From Pseudomonas soli (GTDB taxonomy: Bacteria; Pseudomonadota; Gammaproteobacteria; Pseudomonadales; Pseudomonadaceae): a stretch of DNA of 64,000 nt. The stretch is from assembly GCF_900110655.1 (NCBI RefSeq), contig NZ_FOEQ01000001.1, positions 62,001-126,000 on the forward strand, written 5' to 3'. The notes under the pieces are model-generated. The model worked only from the letters and a program-made list of their open reading frames with translations, searched no databases and was not told the origin of the DNA. Positions 17,153 to 26,154 of this stretch are shown here, piece after piece. The translations under genes and the position numbers were made by a program. Numbering within the stretch: the stretch's first letter is position 1; each line of letters begins with the position of its first letter.

Positions 17153-17704
17153 TCAATTTTCCGCCTCAGGCGCCCGAAATGCTTTGCTGTAGTAACCAGA
17201 CGAGTCGAAACAGCACACCGCCTTCTTACCGGTCGCAAGCATCTCGCAGGCATCCCCAATTCGCTTTTCACGCGTCTTGAGTTGCTTCGCTGAAGTAATC
17301 CAGTGGATCCAGTCCACCCGCGCGAGGGTCGTCGTTGTGCTCCAAACCTTTTGAGCCTCAGGCCTGCTTGCCAAGGCTTTCTCGAAATCCGCTGGGATAT
17401 CAGGCTCGGGCTCCTTCCTCACCGGGATCAGTTCGAGGGTAACGATATCGCCAACAGCCACCCCCGCCGCATCGAGCAACTCGCTACCGACCTTCAACCA
17501 ATGGCTCAGCTGCCCATCGGGTTCAAGGGTAGCCCGAAAAGGATGCCCATTGATCGTACCGTTAACAGTCGCCCTTCCCCGCCTCGGAAGCCGTTCACTC
17601 GCGTCCCTCGGAAGCACTGCGAACGCCCACGACCTGCCATCACCGGGCTTTGCCGGACGAAGAAGCTTGGCTTCAAATCGCGACCGCGCATCCTCTGTTG
17701 TCAT
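17153..17704 (-). CDS. YdeI/OmpD-associated family protein with DUF1905 domain
   Basis: A 183-residue cytoplasmic protein. The N-terminal half (RGRATVNGTINGHPFRATLEP, then GDIVTLEL) is the DUF1905 beta-barrel-like domain. The C-terminal half (PADFEKALASRPEAQKVWSTTT, then WIHWITSAKQLKTREKRI) is the YdeI/bacteriocin-protection domain. Such two-domain proteins are common and of unknown biochemical role; the bacteriocin link comes from one enterobacterial homologue. It is not obviously co-regulated with its neighbours. Confidence 0.85.
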   Translation of the reverse strand: MTTEDARSRFEAKLLRPAKPGDGRSWAFAVLPRDASERLPRRGRATVNGTINGHPFRATLEPDGQLSHWLKVGSELLDAAGVAVGDIVTLELIPVRKEPEPDIPADFEKALASRPEAQKVWSTTTTLARVDWIHWITSAKQLKTREKRIGDACEMLATGKKAVCCFDSSGYYSKAFRAPEAEN

Positions 17705-17726
17705 GGCAGGTTCTCCAACCGTGCGC

Positions 17727-18860
17727 CTAGTTAACCATCACCTCGTCCAGCGCCTGCTCAAGGGTACTGACCGTGCGCTCGAGATTGTGCAGCTTGTCGA
17801 GCCCGAACAGCCCGATGCGGAAGGTCTGGAAGTCGGCCGGCTCGTCGCATTGCAACGGCACGCCGGCGGCAATCTGCAAGCCGTGGCTGGCAAACTTCTT
17901 ACCACTCTTGATATCGGCATCATCGGTGTAGCTCACCACCACGCCAGGAGCCTGGAAGCCTGCTGCGGCCACGCTCTTGATGCCTTTGCGAGTCATCATT
18001 GCGCGCACCCGATCACCCAAGGCCTGTTGTTCGTCGCGGACCTTGTCGAAACCGTAGGCCTGTGTCTCTTCCATCACTTCGTTGAATCGCGCCAGGGCAT
18101 CGCTGGGCATGGTCGCATGGTAGGCGTGGCCGCCCTGCTCATAGGCCTGCATGATCTGCAGCCACTTCTTCAGGTCGCAGGCGAAGCTGGTGCTTTGCGT
18201 CGACTCGATGCGCTCGAGGGCCAACGCGCTGAGCATCACCAGGGCGCAGCAAGGTGAGGCGCTCCAGCCTTTCTGCGGTGCGCTGATCAGCAGGTCGACA
18301 GCGCATTTGTCCATATCAACCCAGATCGCGCCTGAGGCGATGCAGTCCAGCACGAACAGGCCACCCACCGCATGCACGGCGTCGCCCACGGCCCGCAGGT
18401 ACTCATCGGGCAGGATGATCCCTGATGAGGTTTCAACGTGGGGGGCGAAGACAATCTGCGGTTTCTGCGACTCAATGGCCGCCAACACTTCTTCCAGCGG
18501 GGCCGGGGCGTAGGCAGCCTGGCGCCCCGCTTCAACTGGCCGGGCTTTGAGCACCGTTGTGGCCGCTGGAATATTGCCCATCTCAAGGATCTGGCTCCAG
18601 CGATAACTGAACCAGCCGTTGCGTAGCACCAGGCATTGCTGCCCGGTGGCAAACTGCCGGGCTACCGCTTCCATGCCGAACGTGCCACTGCCTGGGACTA
18701 CCGCAACCGCCTGGGCGTTGTAGACGTGTTTCAGGGTGGTTGAAATGTTCTTCATCACCCCCTGAAACGACTGGGACATGTGGTTGAGCGAGCGGTCCGT
18801 GTAGACCACCGAATACTCGACCAGCCCCTCGGGATCGATAGCGGGATATATCTTCGACAT
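17727..18860 (-). CDS. Class V PLP-dependent aminotransferase
   Basis: A 377-residue enzyme of fold type I. Seen: the PLP-lysine segment SAPQKGWSASP (Lys197), the phosphate-loop region PGSGTFGMEAVARQ and FVLDCIASG (PLP-ring Asp). It most resembles alanine-glyoxylate or 2-aminoethylphosphonate-pyruvate aminotransferases. The start is ATG 18860 with AAAGGAG upstream; a longer frame has no such site. It lies 152 bases after the lyase gene on the same strand and is probably part of the same catabolic unit, perhaps with its own promoter. Its substrate in that pathway cannot be deduced. Confidence 0.88.
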   Translation of the reverse strand: MSKIYPAIDPEGLVEYSVVYTDRSLNHMSQSFQGVMKNISTTLKHVYNAQAVAVVPGSGTFGMEAVARQFATGQQCLVLRNGWFSYRWSQILEMGNIPAATTVLKARPVEAGRQAAYAPAPLEEVLAAIESQKPQIVFAPHVETSSGIILPDEYLRAVGDAVHAVGGLFVLDCIASGAIWVDMDKCAVDLLISAPQKGWSASPCCALVMLSALALERIESTQSTSFACDLKKWLQIMQAYEQGGHAYHATMPSDALARFNEVMEETQAYGFDKVRDEQQALGDRVRAMMTRKGIKSVAAAGFQAPGVVVSYTDDADIKSGKKFASHGLQIAAGVPLQCDEPADFQTFRIGLFGLDKLHNLERTVSTLEQALDEVMVN

Positions 18861-19012
18861 GGTGTGGCTCCTTTGGCAGAGTTGTCCTTGGCATCGACCC
18901 TGCCCTAAGCCATTGCAAATGACAAGATGCATAGAGAACCCGGCGATAAGGCCCTCAATTACATACCAGCCTTATGACCGTGGCCTGCCGCCGCTCCTGC
19001 TGCCTGCATCGC

Positions 19013-20536
19013 TCATAGCAACTCGGGGAAGGCAACGCCAAGCAGGTCGGGATCTTTCAGGATCGATGCACTGCTGGCGATATCCGGTGCCAGCCAACGG
19101 TCCTGGGCATAGGCCGGGACCTGCTCGCGCAACAACCGCCAGGCAATGCTGGTACCGGCGCCAAAGCGCTGCTCCTTGAGGAACTCGAAGGCCTGGGCCG
19201 CCAACAGGTACTCGATGGCGAGGATCTGCGTGCAGTTCTCCAGGGCGCGGTGCAGCTTCAGCCCGGCATTGGTGCCCATGCTCAGGTGATCCTCCTGCAG
19301 GCCGGAGGTGACGTAGTTGTCGATGACGGCCGGTTGAGCCAGCTGACGGTTTTCGGCACACAGTGAAGCGGCCACGTACTGGACGATCATCATGCCCGAG
19401 TTCACCCCCGGCTGACTGACCAGGAAGGCCGGCAAACCGCTGACCAACGGGTTGATCAGGCGATCGAGACGACGCTCGGCAATCGCCCCGATCTCGGCCA
19501 CCGCAATCGCCAGCAGGTCGGCCGCCATGGCCACGGACTGGCCGTGGGGATTGGCCTGGGAAACCACCCGGTACGACTCGGGTGTGCCCAGCAACATCGG
19601 ATTGTCGGTGGTGGAGTTGAGTTCGGTCTCGATCTGCCGTGCCGCGTGTTCCAGCTGATCGCGCGCGGCGCCATGCACCTGCGGGATCGAGCGAATGCTC
19701 AAGGCGTCCTGGGTGCGGATGCCATGGCTGCTGGCAATGATTTCGCTGCCCTCGAGCAGGCGCCGCAAGTTCCTGCCCACGCGCTGCATGCCAGGGTGCG
19801 GTTTCAGCGCGATGATTTCAGGGTCGAACGCATCAAGCTGGCCGCGCAGGGCCTCGAAGCTCATGGCGCCGATAACATCCGCCCATTGGCTCAGCCGAGT
19901 GGCATCGTCCAAGGACAGGCAGCTCAGGCCGGTCATGCAAGGGGTACCGTTGACCAGGCACAGGCCATCCTTGGCACCCAGCTTGATCGGCGCCAGGCCG
20001 ACCTCGGCCAAGGCTTGCTGCGCCGGCACGATCTGGCCGCGATAGCTGACCTGGCCGACACCCAGCAAGCTGATGCTGATATGGGCCATGTGGGTCAGGT
20101 ACCCCACCGACCCCTGTTTCGGCACCTGCGGGGTGATTTGCTGGTTGAGCAAGGTCAGCAGCGCCTCGACCACCTTGCGCTGAAGGCCGGAACGGCCCTG
20201 GCAGAAGTTGATGATCGCCGCGCACATGATCGCCCGGGTCTGCTCGTCCGACAACGCGGTACCCACGCCGCAGGCATGGCTGAGCAAGGTGTTGTGCGAC
20301 AGCTGGCTGAGCTGTTCGTCCTGCAACGAGACATTGCACAAGGCGCCAAGCCCGGTGTTGACGCCATAGGCGCGGTCACCGCTGGAAACGATGCGCTGGA
20401 CAATCGCCTGGGCGTTCTCGATCCGCGCCCAGGCCGATGGGGCCAGCTCAAGCTTCGCGCCATGCCGGGCCACAGCCACCACGTCCTGCCAGCGAACGGG
20501 CGTGTCGGCGATGATGATCTTTTCGGCAAACGACAT
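19013..20536 (-). CDS. Histidine ammonia-lyase homologue lacking the MIO triad (ergothionase-like candidate)
   Basis: A 507-residue protein with the full aromatic-amino-acid-lyase fold: YGVNTGLG, LLSHACGVG, LVNGT, NSTTDNPM and a late LCAENRQL. The canonical segment GSVG-ASG-DLAPLAH reads GSVG-YLTHMAH here (GSVG 142-145, Tyr146), so exactly the Ala-Ser-Gly that cyclises into the MIO electrophile is absent. The catalytic Tyr (280 in P. putida HutH) is Leu279, while the flanking Gln276 and Arg282 remain. Such an enzyme cannot run normal MIO chemistry. Lyases that expel trimethylamine (ergothionase) are known, to my recollection, to work without MIO. The adjacent quaternary-amine importer supports such a substrate. 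Confidence 0.85.
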   Translation of the reverse strand: MSFAEKIIIADTPVRWQDVVAVARHGAKLELAPSAWARIENAQAIVQRIVSSGDRAYGVNTGLGALCNVSLQDEQLSQLSHNTLLSHACGVGTALSDEQTRAIMCAAIINFCQGRSGLQRKVVEALLTLLNQQITPQVPKQGSVGYLTHMAHISISLLGVGQVSYRGQIVPAQQALAEVGLAPIKLGAKDGLCLVNGTPCMTGLSCLSLDDATRLSQWADVIGAMSFEALRGQLDAFDPEIIALKPHPGMQRVGRNLRRLLEGSEIIASSHGIRTQDALSIRSIPQVHGAARDQLEHAARQIETELNSTTDNPMLLGTPESYRVVSQANPHGQSVAMAADLLAIAVAEIGAIAERRLDRLINPLVSGLPAFLVSQPGVNSGMMIVQYVAASLCAENRQLAQPAVIDNYVTSGLQEDHLSMGTNAGLKLHRALENCTQILAIEYLLAAQAFEFLKEQRFGAGTSIAWRLLREQVPAYAQDRWLAPDIASSASILKDPDLLGVAFPELL

Positions 20537-20548
20537 ACACGCGGGTCC

Positions 20549-21382
20549 TTATAGCGAAGCTACGCGACGCTGCACGAAACGATCGACGTATTCGTCCGCA
20601 GGCTGGTAGAGGATTTCTTTCGGCGTGCCAACCTGGATCAGGCGGCCGTCCTTGAGGATGGCAATGCGGTTGCCGATGCGCACCGCTTCGTCAAGGTCGT
20701 GGGTGATGAAGACGATGGTCTTGTGCAGGGTCTTTTGCAGTTCCAGCAACTGGTCCTGCATTTCGGCGCGGATCAGCGGGTCGAGCGCACTGAAGGCTTC
20801 GTCCATCAGGATGATGTCGGTGTCGGCAGCCAACGCACGCGCCAGGCCCACACGTTGGCGCATGCCGCCCGACAACTGGTGCGGGTACGATTTTTCGTAA
20901 CCCTTCAGGCCCACGGTGTTGATCCAGTGCAGGGCTCGCTCCGTGCACAGGGCTTTGCTCTCGCCACGTACTTTCAGGCCGTAGGCGACGTTGTCCAGCA
21001 CGGTGCGGTGCGGCAACAGGCCGAAGCTCTGGAACACCATGCTGATCTTGCGCCGGCGGAATTCACGCAGGGCCTGCATGTCGTACTGCAGAATGTCCTC
21101 GCCATCGACCAGGATCTGGCCGCTGGTGGGGTCGATCAGGCGGTTGAAGTGACGCACCAGGGTCGACTTGCCCGAGCCCGACAACCCCATGATCACGAAG
21201 ATCTCGCCGCTGCCGATGGACAACGACAGATCGTTTACCCCCACCACACAACCGGTTTCGGCCAGGACCTGCTCTTTGCTTTTGCTCTGGCGGATCAATT
21301 TCAGGGCATCTTCGGCACGCGCACCGAAGATCTTGAAGACGTTCTTGACTTCGATCTTGTTCATCGTCTGCTTGGCGCTCAT
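20549..21382 (-). CDS. Quaternary-amine ABC importer ATPase (ProV/HutV/ChoV-like)
   Basis: A 277-residue ATPase of the glycine-betaine/choline/histidine-betaine uptake family. It has the family's N-terminal signature region before Walker A ([16 protein letters not shown]), Walker [10 protein letters not shown], signature [15 protein letters not shown], and Walker [14 protein letters not shown]. It lacks the C-terminal CBS domains found in osmotically gated OpuA/ProV, as do HutV and ChoV. The start overlaps the permease stop (ATGA) and the lyase gene starts 12 bases downstream, so uptake and lyase are one operon. Confidence 0.92.
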   Translation of the reverse strand: MSAKQTMNKIEVKNVFKIFGARAEDALKLIRQSKSKEQVLAETGCVVGVNDLSLSIGSGEIFVIMGLSGSGKSTLVRHFNRLIDPTSGQILVDGEDILQYDMQALREFRRRKISMVFQSFGLLPHRTVLDNVAYGLKVRGESKALCTERALHWINTVGLKGYEKSYPHQLSGGMRQRVGLARALAADTDIILMDEAFSALDPLIRAEMQDQLLELQKTLHKTIVFITHDLDEAVRIGNRIAILKDGRLIQVGTPKEILYQPADEYVDRFVQRRVASL

Positions 21383-22230
21383 TTGCCCACCCCATGCCGT
21401 GGCCGGCCATAGGCCTGGGTAATGCGGTCGATCACAACCGCCAGAATCACAATGGCCAGGCCCGCTTCGAGGCCTCGGCCCACGTTCAGGGTCTGGATGC
21501 CGACCAGGACGTCTTCACCCAGGCCACGGGCACCGATCATCGAGGCGATGACCACCATCGACAGGGCCATCATGGTGGTCTGGTTGATACCGGCCATGAT
21601 GCTCGGCAACGCCAGTGGCAACTGCACGCCGAACAGTTGTTGCAGGCGATTGGCCCCGAACGCGTTGATCGCCTCCATGACCTCGCCATCCACCTGACGA
21701 ATGCCCAGGTCGGTCAGGCGAATCAGCGGCGGCGCGGCATAGATGACGGTGGCAAAGATCGCCGGCACCTTGCCCAGGCCGAACAGCATCAGTACCGGGA
21801 TCAGGTACACGAAGCTGGGCATGGTCTGCATGATGTCGAGCAGCGGCATCAACACCGCCCGCAGGCGATCGTTGCGCGCCGACAGGATACCCAGCGGGAT
21901 GCCGACCAGGACCGAGATCAGCGTGGCCACCAGCATCAGCGCCAGGGTCTGCATCAGCTTGTCCCAGAGCCCTACCGCACCGACCAGGAACAGCAAGCCG
22001 ACGATCACCGCGGTGGGTACGATTCTGCGGGTGGCGTGCCAGGCAATACCGCCGACGACGGCCAGCATCAGCCACCAGGGTGTTGCGCGCAGTAAACCTT
22101 CGAGATTGACGATGGCCCACAGCAGGGTGTCGGAAATGTGCCGGAACACGTCACCGTAGTTGGTGACCAGCGCATCGACCCAACCATTGACCCAGTCGGC
22201 AATGGAAAACGTGAAGTCTTTGGGAAACAT
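21379..22230 (-). CDS. Quaternary-amine ABC importer permease (ProW/HutW-like)
   Basis: A 283-residue inner-membrane protein. The hydrophobic N-terminal segments are followed by the binding-protein-dependent transport domain. The coupling-helix region contains [32 protein letters not shown] in several pieces, as in ProW-type permeases. The start is ATG 22230; the ribosome-binding sequence is weak (GAGAGAA). It lies between the binding protein and ATPase genes and completes a one-permease importer, expected to form a homodimer. Confidence 0.92.
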   Translation of the reverse strand: MFPKDFTFSIADWVNGWVDALVTNYGDVFRHISDTLLWAIVNLEGLLRATPWWLMLAVVGGIAWHATRRIVPTAVIVGLLFLVGAVGLWDKLMQTLALMLVATLISVLVGIPLGILSARNDRLRAVLMPLLDIMQTMPSFVYLIPVLMLFGLGKVPAIFATVIYAAPPLIRLTDLGIRQVDGEVMEAINAFGANRLQQLFGVQLPLALPSIMAGINQTTMMALSMVVIASMIGARGLGEDVLVGIQTLNVGRGLEAGLAIVILAVVIDRITQAYGRPRHGVGK

Positions 22231-22304
22231 GGAGTTCTCTCGAGCAAGTGCGTGAAGCGGACTGCTGTGTGGCATGCCCGGCAGGCGCCGGACCGGCCCA
22301 CCCT

Positions 22305-23273
22305 TCAGAGTGCCGCGTCTACCTTTTTGGCTGCGTCTTCGCTGACCCAGCTGTGCCAGACTTCGGGGTGCTCCTTGAGGAACGCCTTCGCCAGTTCCGC
22401 CGACTCGATGCGGTCCCTGGTCATGCGCGCCAGGTTCTGGTTCAGCAGATCGATCGGCAGGTTGACCTTTTCCAGCACCGCCACCAGTTCCTGCGCCTGC
22501 TCGTGGAAGGTCTTCGACACACCCACCTTGATGGTCACGGATTTGTCCACGCCTAGCTTTTCGTCCAGCTTGACCAGGTCGGCCTGGCCCATCAGCGGGG
22601 TTGGCGACCAGTAGTAGAAGAGGATCGGCTCGCCACGCTTGTAGCTCGAGAGCACGGCGGCATCCAGTGCCGGGCCGGTGCCCGGGCGGAAGTTGGTGTA
22701 GCTGTTTTCCAAGCCATAGCTCTTGAGCATCTGGCTGTTGTCCAGCTCGCAGGTCCAGCCGGCCGGGCAATTGTAGAAGCGCCCCTTGTCCGGCTCTTCC
22801 GGGTCCTTGAATACCTGGGCGTATTGCCCCAGGTCGGCAATGCTCTTGAGGTTCGGTGCCTTGGCTTCGAGTTTGCGCTTGGCATCGCCTTCGATCACAT
22901 AACGCGGCACATACCAGCCTTCGACCGCGCCAACCACTGGCGAACCGACACCGACGACCTTGCCGGCGGCCTGCGCCTTGTTCCAGACCTCGCTGCGCCC
23001 TACCCACTCCTCGGCGAACACCTGGATATCGTTGCTGCTCAGGGCGTTCTCCATGGAGATGGAGTTACCCGGCAGGCTGTCGGTGTCACAGCCATAGCCA
23101 TTTTTCAGCACGAACTGCATCACCTCAGTGAGCAGCATCCCGCTTTCCCAGTTCAGACCGGCGAATTTCACCGGCTTGCCAGACTCGCACCAACCGGCGG
23201 CCTGGCTGGCGCCTGCGCACGCCAAGAGCCCTAAGGAAAGTGTCGTGGACAGCAGAGCTTTTGTAATTGTCAT
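22305..23273 (-). CDS. Quaternary-amine ABC importer periplasmic binding protein (OpuAC family)
   Basis: A 322-residue binding protein with a signal peptide (cleavage near GASQA). The start is ATG 23273, preceded by GGGAG. The mature part has the OpuAC/HutX pattern: WESGMLLTEVMQFVLKNGYG near the start and many Trp/Tyr residues (for example AEEWVG, EGWYVPRY, FYYWSPTPL), which in this family form an aromatic cage around trimethylammonium groups. It is the promoter-proximal gene of the operon running down to the lyase. The ligand is inferred to be a betaine, possibly histidine-derived. Confidence 0.9.
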   Translation of the reverse strand: MTITKALLSTTLSLGLLACAGASQAAGWCESGKPVKFAGLNWESGMLLTEVMQFVLKNGYGCDTDSLPGNSISMENALSSNDIQVFAEEWVGRSEVWNKAQAAGKVVGVGSPVVGAVEGWYVPRYVIEGDAKRKLEAKAPNLKSIADLGQYAQVFKDPEEPDKGRFYNCPAGWTCELDNSQMLKSYGLENSYTNFRPGTGPALDAAVLSSYKRGEPILFYYWSPTPLMGQADLVKLDEKLGVDKSVTIKVGVSKTFHEQAQELVAVLEKVNLPIDLLNQNLARMTRDRIESAELAKAFLKEHPEVWHSWVSEDAAKKVDAAL

Positions 23274-23309
23274 TGTGACGCTCCCAAACAAGATGATCAC
23301 TGCGCAGGA

Positions 23310-23319
23310 GAAATATTTC
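23310..23319. promoter_or_regulatory. Perfect 10-bp palindrome GAAATATTTC between divergent genes
   Basis: It lies in the 102-base gap between the importer operon (start 23273) and the LysR gene (start 23376). A dyad in an AT-rich divergent promoter is where LysR-type regulators bind; the assignment is inferred from position. Confidence 0.45.
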
Positions 23320-23375
23320 ACAACGACAAAAGAGGATAAAATAATAAGTCCTGATGCCTCACCACGGAAAAACCT

Positions 23376-24290
23376 ATGAAGTTCACACTCAGGCAGCTTC
23401 GCTACGCGCTCGCAGCGGCCAAGCACGGAAACCTGACCACTGCCGCCATGGAGCTTCATGTATCACAGCCTTCCATCTCGGCGGCCATCACCGAACTGGA
23501 GGAAGTGCTGGGCCAGGCAATCTTCATACGCCAGCGTGGTCTTGGCATATCGCTGACTCCCTTCGGTCGTACCGTCATGGTGCAAGCGCGTCGCGTGCTG
23601 GCAGAGGCCCAGACCTTTGCCGAGATCAATGCCAATGCAGGTGAGTGTGTCGGGGAACTGGTGGTGGGCTGTTTTGAAGATCTGGCGCCCTATTGCCTGC
23701 CGCAGATCGTGCGACGGATGCAGCAGTCCTGCCCACGGGTCACGGTCGATATGCGCGATGGCAGCTTCGATTATGTGGGCAAGCGACTCAGTGAGGGCGC
23801 GATAGAGCTGGCCATCACCTATGACCTGGGTTTACCGCCAAACACTCAATGCACCCAGCTGTGTCAGCTGACTGCCCAGGTGCTGCTGTCGGCCGATCAC
23901 CCGTTGGCCAAGGCACCGCGCGTCAGCCTCAAGGCGCTGGCCGAATACACCCTGGTCGTCACCGATCAGGTCCACAGTTGGCAGCATGTACTGGATCTGT
24001 TCAGCTTTTACGACATTTCACCCGCGGTTGTGCACCGTGTGCGCACCTTTGAGTTGCAGCGCAGCCTCGTCGCCAATGGCTTTGGCGTGGCGCTGATCTA
24101 TACCCGGCCATTTGGTGACCATAGTTACGATGGCCAGGCGCTGGTGTGTCGGCCGACTCAGGAGAAACTGCCAACCCATAGCATCGTACTGGCGCATGAC
24201 CAGCGCTACCCGCTGACGCCTTCGGCCGAGGCGTTCAAGGAGCTGGCGGTGGCATGGTTCGCCGAGCGACCGTCGTTTGCATCCGAGTGA
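23376..24290 (+). CDS. LysR-family regulator of the importer/lyase operon
   Basis: A 304-residue regulator. The winged helix (LRQLRYALAAAKHGNLTTAAMELHVSQ, in pieces) and effector domain are complete. It is divergently transcribed from the binding-protein gene with only about 100 bases between the starts. This is the usual layout for a LysR activator that senses the substrate or an intermediate. The CbbR/OxyR-like effector domain gives no ligand. Nothing odd in length or composition. Confidence 0.9.
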   Translation: MKFTLRQLRYALAAAKHGNLTTAAMELHVSQPSISAAITELEEVLGQAIFIRQRGLGISLTPFGRTVMVQARRVLAEAQTFAEINANAGECVGELVVGCFEDLAPYCLPQIVRRMQQSCPRVTVDMRDGSFDYVGKRLSEGAIELAITYDLGLPPNTQCTQLCQLTAQVLLSADHPLAKAPRVSLKALAEYTLVVTDQVHSWQHVLDLFSFYDISPAVVHRVRTFELQRSLVANGFGVALIYTRPFGDHSYDGQALVCRPTQEKLPTHSIVLAHDQRYPLTPSAEAFKELAVAWFAERPSFASE

Positions 24291-24369
24291 ACGACAGGTA
24301 GGGCGCATGTCACAGGAGGACGGCTGATACTCAGCTGAGGAGTGTCTTCATTGGGTCGGAAGCTGCCAT

Positions 24370-24528
24370 TCAGTGCAGACGAAAAAGCTTCAAGATCAAG
24401 CCTGACGCTTTCTCATCGTCTGCTTCGAAAAGGTTACACAATGCAGCCTGATCGGCGAGCTTGTGCAGGTTGAAGTGGTTGTAGAACGCTTGGCCCAGTC
24501 GCTGATGCTCGCATTCAGGTTCACAAAG
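24370..24528 (-). pseudogene. Possible 5'-truncated remnant of a small protein
   Basis: On the minus strand the frame ending at 24370 encodes about 50 residues that look like real protein (ECEHQRLGQAFYNHFNLHK, then LADQAALCNLFEADDEKA), ending with a normal stop. There is no ATG, GTG or TTG in frame, and the 5' end runs into the last bases of the MATE gene in another frame. I read it as the 3' part of a small conserved protein whose start has been lost. The function is unknown, and chance cannot be excluded. Confidence 0.4.
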
Positions 24529-25921
24529 CGTTCTCGCTAGCTGAATGAGACTCCAGGTGAAGACGGTTTTCGGCCCCCCGAATGGCTTTGGCGATTCGCC
24601 AGAAGTAAATTAAGCCAATCAAAAGTTCAAACACCGAACCAATAATCCAGCAAGTTATTAGCGACGACGGGGCGTCACGATTGCTCATGGCGACGCAATA
24701 GATCAACGGAATGCTCATGCACCACATCAGCGTCAGGCGCACGACCAGTGAAAATCGGGCCATGCCAATACTCTCCAGGACGGCGGCCCCGGTCATCGAG
24801 AAGACAAAGGCAGTGGAGAATGTCCACAGCACGCGTTGTGTATCGATGGCCAGGGCCATCGTCTGCGCGTTTTGTCCCAGATCACCAAACGCCCTGAGCA
24901 AGACTTGCGGCACTGTGATTTGAACGGTGGAAACCAGCAGGACGTAGAGCAGTTCAATGATCACCGTGACCCGCAGGATCATTGCCAACTCGGTGTAGCG
25001 CCCCTTGCCCACTGCAGTCGCACACAGAATGCTGCAACCAATGCCTAACCCAATGATTGGGATGATGCCTAGGTAATTCACGGTTAGGTTGACGTTGTTT
25101 GCCGCTAGTGCACTGGCGCCCAGTACCGCCACAATCCAGATGAACGCAGTGTTTCCTAGCTGATCCACTCCGGCGGATAGGCCACCGGGAACACCTCTAC
25201 GCAACCGGAAAAACAGCTGCGGCACTAGGTGCTCGCTGCGGGCAATGAAGATGTTCATCACCTCAAGCCAGACTTCTCGAGGCAGCATTACGGCATAGCA
25301 TGCCAGCATGGACAGCGTGCCGATCAATGTACCGACAGCGGCCCCAGTCATGCCCATTTCGGGCAGCCCGAACTTGCCGAAGACCAGGCCGACAGTGAAG
25401 ATCGAGTCGATTACTTGACCGATGATTCCCACTATAAGTGTTTCGCGGGTGCGACCAACACCGTTGAAAAACGAGGACAGCGCCGTGTCGATCGTCATTA
25501 CGCCACCGAAGAGCGCCGCCCAGAGCATATACCGCGACTCCAGGTTGACAATCTGCGCTGGTCGAGAGCTGAGCTTTGGGATCATCGCGATCAGCGGGGC
25601 TGCGATGAACAGCAGGGCCCCACAGGCCATACCGAGGAGCAGCCCCAGTGCAGCTTCACGCGAAGCTGCACTGGGCCCTGATCGACCATGCGCCTGCGCA
25701 ATGAAGGAACGTGCCACCCCCACCGTGCTACAGAAAAACGCGATGATCGCCATGCTTGTGAATACCGCAGGGCCAGACGCGGCCAGCGTATCTTGTGAGT
25801 AGTGCGCCAGGCATAGTCTGTCGACCAGCATCATCAGTAAATTGCCGACCATCGTTCCCATCAACGGAAACGAGACAGTGAAGATTCTTTTCGCCACTCC
25901 TGAGTCAAACCAGTGCCGCAT
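24521..25921 (-). CDS. MATE-family efflux transporter
   Basis: A 466-residue inner-membrane protein with about 12 hydrophobic segments in two similar halves, as in NorM/DinF-type cation-coupled multidrug exporters. The start is ATG 25921, 8 bases after AGGA; a GTG two codons upstream is too close to that site. Each half contains the family's G/A-rich elements (for example FFNGVGRTRETL and GIGCSILCATAVGKGRY). The gene stands alone between two unrelated regions and has a somewhat lower GC content than its neighbours, hinting at later arrival. Its substrate is unknown. Confidence 0.88.
   Translation of the reverse strand: MRHWFDSGVAKRIFTVSFPLMGTMVGNLLMMLVDRLCLAHYSQDTLAASGPAVFTSMAIIAFFCSTVGVARSFIAQAHGRSGPSAASREAALGLLLGMACGALLFIAAPLIAMIPKLSSRPAQIVNLESRYMLWAALFGGVMTIDTALSSFFNGVGRTRETLIVGIIGQVIDSIFTVGLVFGKFGLPEMGMTGAAVGTLIGTLSMLACYAVMLPREVWLEVMNIFIARSEHLVPQLFFRLRRGVPGGLSAGVDQLGNTAFIWIVAVLGASALAANNVNLTVNYLGIIPIIGLGIGCSILCATAVGKGRYTELAMILRVTVIIELLYVLLVSTVQITVPQVLLRAFGDLGQNAQTMALAIDTQRVLWTFSTAFVFSMTGAAVLESIGMARFSLVVRLTLMWCMSIPLIYCVAMSNRDAPSSLITCWIIGSVFELLIGLIYFWRIAKAIRGAENRLHLESHSASENAL
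25644..25675. repeat. 14-bp perfect inverted repeat inside the MATE gene
   Basis: CCCAGTGCAGCTTC (25644-25657), loop ACGC, then the exact reverse complement (25662-25675). It encodes the loop SAASREAALG near residue 85 of the transporter. Such a strong hairpin within a coding region is unusual. Confidence 0.6.
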
Positions 25922-26112
25922 ATTCACGTTCCTTTGTTTAGCAGCTACCGCGAGGGCACTTAGTCAGCGCTACGCCCGTGTTAAATAATACCTGACCGAT
26001 ATATCCCGCCTGTGGCGGTTTTCCCACTAGAGCGGACAAATTGCCAACTGATCGCTTTTCGCCGTTAAGGCAACTCCGAACAAGCCCGTCAGATCGAAAA
26101 GGCGCACTAAAG

Positions 26113-26147
26113 TCAGAAGAGTCCGAAACTTGTCAATATTCTTCTGA
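26113..26147. repeat. 8-bp inverted repeat after the HD/kinase gene
   Basis: TCAGAAGA (26113-26120) and TCTTCTGA (26140-26147) are exact reverse complements 19 bases apart, just beyond the stop of the minus-strand HD/kinase gene (26155). A weak terminator for that operon is possible. Nothing else is supported in the gap 25922-26154. Confidence 0.3.
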
Positions 26148-26154
26148 TCGATGC

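Noticed and set aside
19013-20536. Annotation as functional histidine ammonia-lyase (hutH)
   Set aside because: The MIO-forming Ala-Ser-Gly and the catalytic Tyr are both absent.
26060-26105. Possible insertion-sequence end (GGCAACTCCGAACAAGCC...)
   Set aside because: It looks vaguely like an IS terminal repeat from memory, but no transposase, second end or target duplication is visible.
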